Source of the DNA: Zygnema cylindricum
Taxonomy: Eukaryota; Streptophyta; Zygnematophyceae; Zygnematales; Zygnemataceae
Length of the DNA stretch: 62,835 nucleotides
Assembly (NCBI GenBank): GCA_037447655.1
Contig: JBBHKE010003385.1
Coordinates: 1 to 62,835, forward strand
Direction of reading: 5' to 3'
The notes under the pieces were generated by a model. That model was not told where the DNA came from. It ran no database searches and saw only the letters and a program-made list of their open reading frames with translations. Each line of letters starts with the position of its first letter. Positions within the stretch are counted from its first letter, which is position 1. Of this stretch, positions 12,701 to 22,444 are shown one piece after another. Made by a program: the position numbers and the translations under genes.

Positions 12701-15414
12701 GAGTGAGTTCTTTCAAAAACAAAAACCTTAATGATACACGAAAATAGTGGTCCTATAAAGAGAAAAAAAAATGTTAGAGTTAATTTTTGACTCAGGGGGA
12801 CCCCTAAAGATGCACAATTTATGAATTAAGAAAAATCATCAGCCAAAAAGTTGTGTTTTTTTTTCTTGATTTAGCCTCCCCTGGAGGTCATGATCTTCTA
12901 AGATAAGCAGATTGATGTGTACATGATTTAATATAAGTATGTGTAAAGATGTATGTTTATATATATATATATATATATATTATGCATATGTATTACATAT
13001 ATGTATTACATGTATGCATATATATATTATGTATATGTATTACATATATATATGTATTTACTACGTTTTTAGTTACTCTCAAGGTACTCTGAAAATTGGT
13101 TTGGAAATTATTATGCGTCGTATCTGTACAAAAATTTTAAGAACGATAATTTTGTCTTTATTTTACATTATTTTGTGTACGTTTTTGTAATTATAGAAGG
13201 AAAAAGTTAAAAGAAAATACTACAACATCCATTGGTGAGACATATGTTTGGAAATGAATCAAATACGCTCCATTGTTGGTTCATCAATAAGTATATTTTA
13301 CATGTCCTGTGTCAAAAACAAGTTCGTAGGCAGACGAATTCCCACTATGAACTCTAGGGTTGGAAACAGACCGATCCGACTGAATGGCCAAAAAATTCGA
13401 TACGCCTTTTCAAATAACTTTCAAGTTCTGTACCACTAAAATCCAAAAAATGATTCCTCTTTTACGTCAATCTACTTCTCAGCACTCTAAAATACAGAAC
13501 TTGTCCTTTACGGTTTGGTAGTTAGACTCTGTAACGAAACGTTGACTCGAGGAGCCGTGGCTGTCCAACTTTTTGTCTAGAACAGCCAAGATCTTTGTCG
13601 TTACATGCAAAATTATATGCTTTGACGGTGGCAAATTCAAGTGTTATCATGAGGTCCCCAAGCAGTACACCGTGTATCGTTATTAGGGTTAATAACTTTT
13701 TCGCCACTTGAAATATCTTTTCTCCGTACACACTTGTCTGATTTTTACATGGAGACCGTCAATTGGAAGGTGTGAATCTTGGCTTTCAATCACTACCGTC
13801 AGATCCATAATCCGACAAGTGCGTACGGAGAAAAGATGTTTTAAGCGACAAAAAAAACATTAACACTACTAGCGATACACGGTGTGCTAGAAAAAAGTTA
13901 ACGATTCACGCAAAACAAAGTTTCACTTCTGCAGGGTGAGGAAGAACTTTTTTGTGGCTCAATTTCTGCCACATCACACACTAATACAAATTCAGTGTTA
14001 CAAATATGCCAAAACTGTTCTTGTTTTTATTGTTTAAACTTTGAAGCTCCATTGAATTTCTCAATAATCAATAGCTGTTTTAATTTTAGGTTGGAGCACT
14101 ATTTCGTACATTTTGTACCTGCCAAAATATGAAATTTTTACCTGATCAAATTCTTCGTCCACATTTAAGTTTAGGCACTTCGAAAGTCTATAACCTTGTC
14201 CATTTTTGCTCGAAAAATCTGATTTTTTTGCAATAAGTCCTTTCGTGTGTCTTCTACCATGCCACGCAATTTTGGAATTTTCGTCAATGTTGAGGGAGCT
14301 ATTCAAAGGCACAGAACAGACCGATTTTGAATTCTTCGGTTCATTTACTTCTAACTCTAGTTTTAAGATATCCCTTTGAGATTCATTATTCTATTGCCAT
14401 TATTAAACAATTTTAGATGAACCTATATTGTGGATGGCAATATATGGTCTATGCTATATTGCGCATGAAAATTATGTGCCTATGTGGGTGCTCTTAGCCA
14501 CCTTAGGTCAACAATTGTGGTGGTACGTAAGATTTGTTAGCTGAGTGCTAGAAATCTATGTCTAAAATTAGACATGGTCCATACCTATTTTGGTCCACAC
14601 TAATTACAAGGGGAGTGTACACAATTCATCCTGCCCACTTGTTTCTCAGCATACATCGTATGGGTTTGTCATTTGGTTGTGTTTCAAATCTAAGCTGAAT
14701 GCGTTTTTACGGTGCCAATTATACGCACCGTGTATTTGCCAATATAACGAAGACGGCCATCTGTAAAAGGCCATTAGGCCAAATTCAAATGCTTCTTGAA
14801 AACAAACACCTGTGATCCATTTCGCAAAAAGTGTGTTATTAGGATTCCATTGGTCTATCTATCGTGATCATACAAAAGAAATTGTTTTTGAAATGGTTAC
14901 ATTCTCTTTGTGCACTTTACCTTTTCTAGTGGGCATTTAGATTAAGTAAATTGGTGCAAATCATCATTCGAGAAACGGCATTTCATTCACAAGCTTGTTC
15001 AGTACATTCATTCTTTCTGGTAAAGAACAAGTCATTTTACAAGTCATTCTACCTTGGAAAGATGGCGGTAATTGCTCCTCAAAGGATTATATTCCGTATC
15101 TTTTTAGATGTTGTCTTTTGTACATTTTGTATTTTTTGAATGACTCATTTTCTAACAATCGATAACGATTTCTTACAGGAGGTCGACATCCTCCAGGCGT
15201 TGGGAAACACCCTCCGGGTGTCGGAAAACATCCTCTTGGAGTTGGGAAACATCCTCCAGGCGTTGGGAAACACCCTCCGGGTGTCGGAAAACATCCTCTT
15301 GGAGTTGGGAAACATCTTCCAGGAGTTGGAAAACACGCTCCCAGAGTTGGAAATCACCCTCCCGGAGTTGGAAAACATCCTCCAGGGGTTGGAAAGCATT
15401 CTCGAGGTCAATAG
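6768..15414 (+). CDS. gene A: secreted two-domain WSC-like protein with HPPGVGK tail
   Basis: Predicted protein of 327 residues from eight exons: 6768-6834, 8917-9213, 9793-9807, 10145-10159, 10670-10696, 11057-11356, 12676-12702, 15179-15414. All introns are GT-AG and all are phase 1. Residues 1-22 form a signal peptide ending ISAA. Residues 23-121 and 141-240 are two related domains, each on one exon, sharing the order C, CxxxC, CxC, C (CAKLC/CFC and CEKVC/CYC), which resembles a shortened WSC domain. Sequons NST, NNT, NSS and NIT suggest N-glycosylation. Linkers VPPAK, VPPPT, RPPPPAKPS and VSAPPPRKL each sit on a micro-exon. The C terminus is ten HPPGVGK-type heptads and then HSRGQ-stop. 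The start is the first ATG of the signal peptide and is conserved in gene B. A role in extracellular matrix or cell wall is inferred; the whole architecture matches no family I can name. Confidence 0.75.
7199..7985 (+). repeat. about 409-bp tandem duplication in intron 1 of gene A
   Basis: Two near-identical units start around 7199 and 7600. Each contains a CAATGTCCAATTTCC-rich stretch, then AAGATGTTC-GCTTT and the shared TTGATATTTAGGTTGGAGGTTGACAAT segment in shortened form. Gene B intron 1 carries one unit only (about 22960-23585). The CAATGT-type words give weak open frames that are not genes. Confidence 0.75.
9505..9642 (+). repeat. GA-rich polypurine tract in intron 2 of gene A
   Basis: About 140 bases that are almost all G and A on the coding strand (GAGAGGGAGAAAG, GGGAGAGGGAGAGGG). 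A homologous tract of different length lies at 24315-24455 in gene B, and the matching part of copy C is CT-rich on the plus strand (40925-41030), so it is purine on that gene's coding strand too. Confidence 0.85.
11410..11459 (+). other. possible alternative terminal exon of gene A
   Basis: After a good acceptor (TTTCTTTTAG) the phase-1 frame reads EFCGDEDAVDMCLAEK and stops. Used instead of the two downstream exons, it would give a tail-less protein ending just after the second cysteine domain. The homologous site in gene B (26395) keeps EFCGDE, then differs through a deletion and reads on about 25 more codons to a stop. Spacing from exon 6 is only 53 bases in gene A. It may be intronic. 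Confidence 0.3.
13668..13884. mobile_element. MITE, CACCGTGTATCG family, in intron 7 of gene A
   Basis: A 217-bp element with inverted ends CACCGTGTATCGTTATTAG and CTAGCGATACACGGTG. Inside is a second inverted pair, AAATATCTTTTCTCCGTACACACTTG and its complement in shortened form. The same insertion exists in gene B at 28621-28831, so it predates the duplication. TA flanks the left end; the right flank has mutated to TG. Confidence 0.8.
15187..15396 (+). repeat. coding 21-bp repeat, ten HPPGVGK heptads (gene A)
   Basis: Ten in-frame 21-base units encode HPPGVGK with variants HPLGVGK, HLPGVGK and HAPRVGN. The stop follows after HSRGQ. The other plus frame and the minus strand are also open here because the unit lacks stops, so the correct frame is set by splicing from exon 7. 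Synonymous variation (GGC/GGT/GGA, CAT/CAC) is frequent. Confidence 0.8.
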
Positions 15415-16086
15415 GAGAACACCTCAAAACATCGGTGTGATTTTTTTGTTTGGTATAGTTTGTTGTTTCTTATCAAAGAAATGAAGGTTTTTTGGTTGAT
15501 ATGGGCTAGCCACCAACCTCTTGGAATTGTGCTATTTGCGTTAATAACACTAATCTAGTCCTAGTTTGTTAAGCACCTTTGAAGACAAAATAACATTACT
15601 AATACTTTTTGCTTTTATTTAATGTTAGTACTTTTTGCGGTCCACAATTGCCCATGCTATTTGGATCGAAAAAATAATTATCACCACTAAAACACTCCTC
15701 ATACTAATTATTTTTTTGCGGGCTATATTATTTCACGGTGAAGTTAAATGCTCATGAGTGAAGGGAATTTTTGGTAAATGGGGTTTATTAGATGTTTATA
15801 CATTCTGTAACATGTTTATAAGATATAGACGTCAATAGTATCAATTTGAGTTTGGACTAATATGAAACTATTACTCTTGAAAATTGAAATTTTAAAACCT
15901 TTGAGGGACTTAGGTAATGGGAGAATTGACCATGTTATGTCCATAAATAATACTCGAAAGAAAGTGAACAAATGAGACAGTTATTATTGTGTGAGATGTT
16001 GTTATAAGATGATAGACAAATCATAAGTGATGGTTCTATTGTTGTGTCCTCCATCCAGTTTATCCTAGTGCACTAAAAGGTCAGTT

Positions 16087-16546
16087 GGCATGCTAATGCT
16101 TTGTTAGGGATATCCAAGAGCATTTCAAACATACTAATAGTTTCTTGTATTCAAGGCTAGGATTATAATTTTAAATTTCCCATGTGTCCTTGTACGCATA
16201 TTTTCCCGATCTCTTCTTTCCAATTGTCTTTAAAGCTCATTTCAATGCGTATCATAACTCTAAAAAGTGTGTAAGCCATTACAAATGATTAAGGCGTTCA
16301 TCACATGTGATCAACAAAAAGTTGGAACAAGAGGATGAAAAGGGTTCTCTAGACCATAAATCGTTTTTTGTGGAGAGAGAACTTAAAGGCAACTTTTACC
16401 TTCCTGGGTCTTGTATAAATATAGTACACCCCTAATCGTTGTTAATGTTAAAAAAATTAGCATAAATGCTAATTTAGTGTTAATAACGCTAATTTGTGAT
16501 TTTGTGTTCAAGAAAAAAAAAAGCATTAACATTAATTTGGCACTTA
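16087..16546 (+). repeat. dispersed repeat, copy at 19727-20183
   Basis: About 460 bases starting GTTGGCATGCTAATGC and running through AGGCTAGGATTATAATTTT to the first part of a MITE are repeated nearly identically at 19727-20183, in the DNA inserted upstream of gene B. Nothing coding is seen. Confidence 0.85.
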
Positions 16547-16997
16547 ACGCCAATTCGTGTGTCGACTTCGTAGCATGTGCGCTGAGTTGTCATCAAGACT
16601 ATATCTAGTGCAGGTGTACTACCCAACTTTCGCCGAGATAGGTACTTGTGGGGTTTCGAAATCGTACGAAACATGTAAATTAGAGTAAAGTTTACGCTAT
16701 TTTATGCTTTATATTTTGTAATGTTCCGCTCTTTCAAGCTGCTAACTGGTACTGAAGTTTACATGCGAAAATCAGTTAATGTTGTAGAAATGAGATGGCA
16801 CGTGGACATGATGTAAGGAAACAAGCTTCTCGTACATCACACTAATTTTGACGAACGTAATATAAAATGGTTAACACTAAATAAATATATCCATATTAGC
16901 GTCAATTCTATTTTAATGTTAATAACACTAATTTGTGATTTTGGGCCGAAAATAGTCGCGACAAAATTAGTGTTAACACTGATAACGATTAGCGGTG
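16427..16997. mobile_element. MITE-like element, CACCCCTAATCG/CGATTAGCGGTG ends, TA flanks
   Basis: About 570 bp bounded by TA-CACCCCTAATCGTTGTTAATG and CTGATAACGATTAGCGGTG-TA. The interior is rich in GCTAAT/ATTAGC words. The left 120 bases occur again near 20067-20183. It is larger than its relatives, so it may contain a further insertion. Confidence 0.55.
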
Positions 16998-19726
16998 TAG
17001 TGTACAAGCTATTTTGTACAAGCTATCACTTGGGATGTTGTACTCATAGAGGTGTTTCCACAACACCCAAAATAGAACCAAGTCAATAAATGTCCCACTC
17101 ACGCGCTACCTAAACGATTCCCACTTTTTCTTCTCCAATGGTTAGAGTTGATTTCGACTACGTGACCATCCGATCTTGAAAAGAAGTTTGTTTGGTTCCT
17201 CTTTCGTCTATGATTGGCCTAAGTCCCCTTTCCTTCGTCAAGCCAACCCTCTTGACGAACCCTTATTCGCTATGGAAGGACAAGGAGTTGTTGAGACTCT
17301 TGCGGAATAAAAAACAATATTGTAATAAAACAGTGCTTGTATACCTTCCGCAATGCTTATAAAACGTCGCTCTAAATATTTTCTCCCGCTCCTATGGGTT
17401 AGCTTAGAGCCACATTGAGAAAGAATGTGAAGTAAAGAAGGAGAGGAGGTGAGAGAGGTAGGGAATGCGAGTGGTAGTGGCACCTTCGCAGATTTTTCAC
17501 CTTTCCGTGAAATGGTATTGAAACCTTCAAACTCATGCACATAAATTTTCCGTACAGGATGCAAATTGACAAAAAAAAAATACAATCGTGTACTTCTCCT
17601 CGTTGAAATTTGGAAAACATTTGACACGTGCGAATCCGTTTTTATATTTGTGGAGCGGTGTTACTTTATTTTGAAACACGTCTCTGATGTGCTTTATGAT
17701 AAAGTTTGAAAATGACGTGGCCGTAGGACGAAAACACACAAGACGACAACTTGTGTTACATTCTAAGTTCGACGATGATGGAAGTTGTACATACGGTTGT
17801 AACTTGAATAGTACGTCGCTAAGTTTTTCTCATAAGAAAAAAAAAACGGTATGGATTGGTACAAAAAGGTACGGCTTTCAATAAATAACCTCACTTTTCG
17901 ACCGATGGAGGGTTACATTTAGTGTCTTTCCAATTTTTTAGGATCCAAGAAAATATGTACTTGTCGGCTCAAATAGTAGGCGCCAACTTTTGCTCAGGTT
18001 ATTTTGTTGCTTTTTTTGTTCTGACGCGCGACCATTTAACAACTGGGAGGAGTGTTAAGGACAATAGATGACTCATCCACGACACGCGGTAGCATTTCAA
18101 GTCTTGAAGAAAGGGGCCCGCATTTGTTGCAAATTTTCCGTCCTATTGGTGTAGCCCGAAGGCTGCACCATGATCGATGGATAAATGACATTAACCTTTG
18201 AGGTTGTTGGATCATGTGGTATCTTAATGGCTTTTTTACACGTCATCTACTCTCCTTCTCATTTGGTGGAATGGTAATGTTGTAGGCTGAGAAGTACGGA
18301 GGGAAAAAAACACTTAAAAACTCGTTATATAGAACGTGATGGAACTTAACATGAAACTAAAAGAAATGGTTAACGCTCTACTAGGGTGAAGTTCCATTAG
18401 ACTAAAAGTGAGGTTGTTTACAATAATCTGAACCTCTTTATACTATGTCGTACTGGTTTTTTTGTTTTTATCCACGAACAATATTACAAAGAATCTTGCC
18501 GATATTCCTCAACGGTTTGAGAGGTAACAATGACCGTTGGATGATCATTTGCAAGGCTATCGCTTTAGTTTTTACCGTGAGGAGGTGGGTTGTCAATTAC
18601 GGAAATGAAAAGTCACGACATGTTGGATGATAAAGATACGTGTCACGATGGACTACCACCGTGATTCTCAAAATTTGTGCATGATATGTACCTTCCAAAA
18701 TCCAACCGAAAATAAAAACTAATCTCGTAACGCTCTTTCGCCACCCTGTTTATGACAACTCTCTTTTCGTCAAACTATTATGGCAACGCTCTTTCGTAAG
18801 AAACCCCTAAGAAAATGAGCTAGTGTTCTAGACAATGCGCCTGCAAAGAGTATAAATGTTGTGTCGTACGACGACTTGACACGCAAATGAAAATTTTAAT
18901 GAAAAATTGGCTTGTGTGAACAGTTTTTGACGTGTTTCAATATCAGATCTTAACTTACGCGGTGCCATTCACTCATAACAAGTCGTTTACATGCTCTACG
19001 CGATGGAACATCGGTCAACATATAAATGACCTTAAAATTGGCCGTACAATTACAGAATTTCATGATGGATCTTCTCGGCTAAGAACACACGCATGCCCCA
19101 ATTACAGACGAATGGTAACACACTTTGCGAAAATTAAAAACAAGACGACAGAGAATGAAGTTCGACAAAAAGTTCGAACACAAAAAGAAGTAAGGAAATT
19201 ATTAGGGACGCAGATAATACGAACCGCTGACAAGAAATATATTTTTTCGCTTTGTTCAGTTCGTCAAAAAAATAATTGGCACTTTGCTCAAAAAACCGGG
19301 CAGGTGGAAATGTTTTTGAACCGCCAACTGCGGTTCAAATACTGGAATTGTTACGGTGCCGTACAGTACTGTAGCTATACTACACCGCGCATCGTTATTA
19401 GTGTCAAAGTTTAAATAGTGTGTAAGTAAATATACCGTCATTGACGCTAATTAAGAATTTGAAAATTTGAAAAAAAAAGTTTTATTCTAATTTCGGCGTT
19501 AACGCTAATTTGGGGACAGCAAAAATGGAATATTCTCCGTACGATTGTACACATTAATCTATGTAACCGTGCACAATCTTAAAAATTGTACGACGGCGCC
19601 AAATCGAGTATCCGTACCGATCAGACAATTTTACGGCGGTTACATGTTAACGATATACCGCGTAACGTAAAGTTTTTTTTTTTTTTTTTTGTTTTACGTT
19701 TACGGAAATGGTTAAAACACCACGCC

Positions 19727-20183
19727 GTTGGCATGCTAATGCGTTGTTAGGGTATCCAAGAGCATTTCACACATGCTAATAGTTTCTTTTATTCAAGGCT
19801 AGGATTAGAATTTTAAATTTCCCATGTGTCCTTGTACTCATATTTTCCCGATCTCTTCTTTCCAATTGTCTTTAAAGCTCATTTCAATGCGTATCATAAA
19901 TCTAAAAAGTGTGTAAGCCATTACAAATGATTAAGGCGTTCATCACATGTGATCAACAAAAAGTTGGAACAAGGGGATGAAAAGGGTTCTCTAGACCATA
20001 AATCGTTTTTTGTGGAGAGAGAACTTAAAGGCAACTTTTACCTTCTTGGTTCTTGTATAAATATAGTACACCCCTAATCGTTGTTAATGTTAAAAAAATT
20101 AGCATAAATGCTAATTTAGTGTTAATAACGCTAATTTGTGATTTTTTGTTCAAGAAAAAAGAAACATTAACATTAATTTGGCA
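19727..20183 (+). repeat. second copy of the 16087-16546 repeat
   Basis: Near-identical to 16087-16546, including the first part of the MITE that starts at 16427. It lies between the MITE-like start at 19383 and the foldback element, within the DNA inserted upstream of gene B. Confidence 0.85.
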
Positions 20184-20512
20184 CAGTTTCGTACAAGCTA
20201 CGTACCTTTGAGTTCAGATTTGACGGTCAACCGGTCGAACAAATTTGACTGGCGAAATATTGTAACGGCGGCTAAAAAAGTGTCGCGCTTGCGAACGTCG
20301 ACCGTCCTAAAAAAAAACAATTCACACGGCCGGTGCAGACTGTAACAAAACTGTGGCAGCCACATATAAATAAAATGGCTGCGCGCAGGTAGTTTCTCAC
20401 TTCACGTGAGCTCCACTGTGAGAGCACACACCGACATTTTGACTTAGCCGCAAAAATGGAACTCACTTCACGTGAGCTCTACTGTGAGAGCACACACCGA
20501 CATTTTGACTTA

Positions 20513-21288
20513 GGCTGCGGCCCCATGTAGTTGTAACTTAGCGTACTTACTTTGTATTTTAGCGCGGATCCGGCGGACCCGGATTTCAAGTGTCTCTATG
20601 TGTTCATTCGAAATTGTTACTTAAGTTTGTGACAATTGTATACGTCGACAGCGCGCGTGACGGCTGTCACCGTATACAATTTGTGATGACGCACCATATT
20701 TTTTTGTAACTTTTTGAAGTGTCGCCAGACACATCGTACTTTTTGAAACGATTTGCGGATTTGGTATGTCGCGTGTCTTTGCGTGACATCGTTGACGTAG
20801 AGCCTTGCACCCGTGGCTGTGCAAAATGCCTTTGCGTAAACCTCTCCCGTCCGGCCGCCATTACTTCGCAGATTTTTCACGTTCGCAGACTTTTCAACTT
20901 TGCGTGAAATGACACTGCAGCGTCGAGACCCCTGAAAAAAATGAACCGTACAACATGCAAGCCGACAAAAACAAACAAACCCTGTACTTTTTTTTGTCGT
21001 CAAAAACGTCTAAAATCTTTTCACACGTGGGAATATATTTTCAGATTGGTGTAAACGGATTTGCTTAGCTTAAAACACATTGCCGATGTGTTTTATGATA
21101 ATTTTGAAAATGACGTGACAGTGGGTCGAAAAAACGCAACACGACAAATTTTCGTACATCCTAAGTTCAAGAATGACGCAAATTGTACTCTACAAATTTG
21201 CAATTTCTTCGTACGGTCGCAACTTAGGCAGTACGGCGCTAAGTTATATAGGAAAACGACAGAAAAAAACCCACATGGGGCCGCAGCC
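20513..21288. mobile_element. Harbinger-like non-autonomous element, TTA target duplication
   Basis: Perfect 15-base inverted ends GGCTGCGGCCCCATG and CATGGGGCCGCAGCC, with TTA at 20510-20512 and 21289-21291. The uninterrupted target GACTTAGCCGC is readable elsewhere in the same repeat. The 3-bp TTA/TAA duplication and GG-starting ends fit PIF/Harbinger. A larger relative lies at 32050-33873. Internal open frames of 60-130 codons are not convincingly coding. Confidence 0.8.
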
Positions 21289-21489
21289 TTAGCCGCAAAA
21301 ATGGAATCTAATCGCTTCTCACACCGACATTTTGACTTAGCCGCAAAAATGGAATCTAATCGCGAACCGTTACACTGAACTTGGACACAAATTGAAGGAC
21401 GACGTACAACATGTATAAACTCGCACGAAACGAAATAATCTTCGTACAAAATAAAAAAGCGTACCCGCGTATAAATATCCATGAAGCTA

Positions 21490-21706
21490 CACCGTCGATC
21501 GTATTTAGCGTGTATGTTTTTTTTGTCGCTTAAAACATCTTTTCTCCCTACACATTTGTCCAATTTTCAATTTAAGACCGCCATTCGTAAGCTGAGAATA
21601 CAACCTTTCAATCGCAACCGTCAGATCCACAATCCGACATGTATGTACGGAGAAAAGATGTTTTAAGAGACAAAAAAAACATACACGCTAAATACGATCG
21701 ACGGTG
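21490..21706. mobile_element. MITE, CACCGTCGATCG subfamily, TA duplication
   Basis: 217 bp with inverted ends CACCGTCGATCGTATTTAGC and GCTAAATACGATCGACGGTG and TA on each side. It shares the internal AAACATCTTTTCTCC inverted core with the 13668-13884 family, so it is a subfamily with changed termini. It sits at the centre of the foldback element. Confidence 0.85.
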
Positions 21707-22192
21707 TAAGGGTACGCTTTTTTATTTTGTACGAAGTTTATTTCGTTTCGTGCGAGTTTATACATGTTGTACGTCGTTCTTCAATTTGTGTCCAAGTTCA
21801 GTGTAACGGTTCGCGATTAGATTTCATTTTTGCGGCTAAGTCAAAATGTCGGTGTGTGCTCTTACAGTGGAGCTCACGTGAAGTGAGAAACTACCTGCGC
21901 GCAGCCATTTTGTTTATATGTGGCTGCCGCAGTTTTGTTACAGTCTGCACCGGCCGTGTGAATTGCTTTTTTTTATGACGGTCGACGTTCGCAAGCGCGA
22001 CACTTTTTTAGCCGCCGTTACAATATTTCGCCAGTCAAATTTATTCGACCGGTTGACCGTCAAATCTGAACTCAAAGGTACGTAGCTTGTGCTAAACTGT
22101 ACTTTAGATGTACTTCAAATGTACAATTTCTCACAACTATCTGCGCGCAACAAAAATCGTCTCTGCGATTAGCAATTCCCTCTATAAATACA

Positions 22193-22200
22193 TGTGTAAA
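22193..22200 (+). promoter_or_regulatory. TATA-like box upstream of gene B
   Basis: TATAAATA lies 245 bases before the predicted start codon, matching 6503-6510. All sequence immediately upstream differs from gene A because transposon-derived DNA ends here. Confidence 0.4.
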
Positions 22201-22444
22201 ACGACAAAAAGGCAAATTTGCGCACATGGAGAGACCCTGTGAAACGACAAAATGAAGTTGCGTATTTTCAGGCGACGTGGACAATTCTAAGGAAGTCCTG
22301 CGCTTACGACAACGAAAAAACTACCTGATTATTCTCAAGCCACGTGGACCATTGTCAAGACTGCCGTTCAAATGGCCGCGTGTGGATAATACCTCCCCTT
22401 CACGAAAGCTTACCGTCGAGCATTTTTTTTTCAAGTCTACTGCA

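Larger units (their letters stand above)
6318..15850 (+). repeat. segmental duplication, block A (carries gene A)
   Basis: This block is collinear with about 19231-30725. Shared text begins in the TTTTTTCGCTTTGTTCAGTTCG stretch near 6330 and 19245, runs through promoter, exons and introns, and fades after GTCAATAGTATCAATTTGA near 15850 and 30725. Differences are substitutions, microsatellite length and transposon insertions. Block A has a local tandem duplication of about 409 bp in intron 1 that block B lacks. Confidence 0.85.
15851..19230. other. repeat-rich spacer between blocks A and B
   Basis: No gene is recognised. It holds a MITE at 16427-16997, a segment (16087-16546) copied at 19727-20183, a degraded relative of the Harbinger-like elements at about 17420-17850, and a segment near 18150-18350 with an inverted relative at about 31000-31165. 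A 160-codon open frame at 18932-19414 runs into block B text and shows no recognisable domain. Confidence 0.5.
20184..22105. mobile_element. foldback element with long inverted arms, carrying two nested insertions
   Basis: The arms are 20184-20512 plus 21292-21488 on the left and 21707-22105 on the right. Reading inward they match in inverse order: the CAAGCTACGTACC ends, TTGACGGTCAACCGG, CACGGCCGGTGCAGACTG, TTCACGTGAGCTC, then GAACTTGGACACAAATTGAA and GCGTACCC. The left arm is interrupted by a Harbinger-like element (20513-21288) and the centre by a MITE (21490-21706). No transposase frame is seen. Confidence 0.75.

Noticed and set aside
15140-15484. 114-codon open frame and its minus-strand shadows over the heptad exon (Leu/Gly/Asn-rich)
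   Set aside because: Wrong frame: the 21-bp unit lacks stops in other frames. The spliced frame from exon 7 gives HPPGVGK and a conserved end in both paralogues.
18932-19414. 160-codon plus-strand open frame
   Set aside because: Runs across the border into block B repeat text, has no recognisable domain, and the matching block A sequence does not keep the frame.
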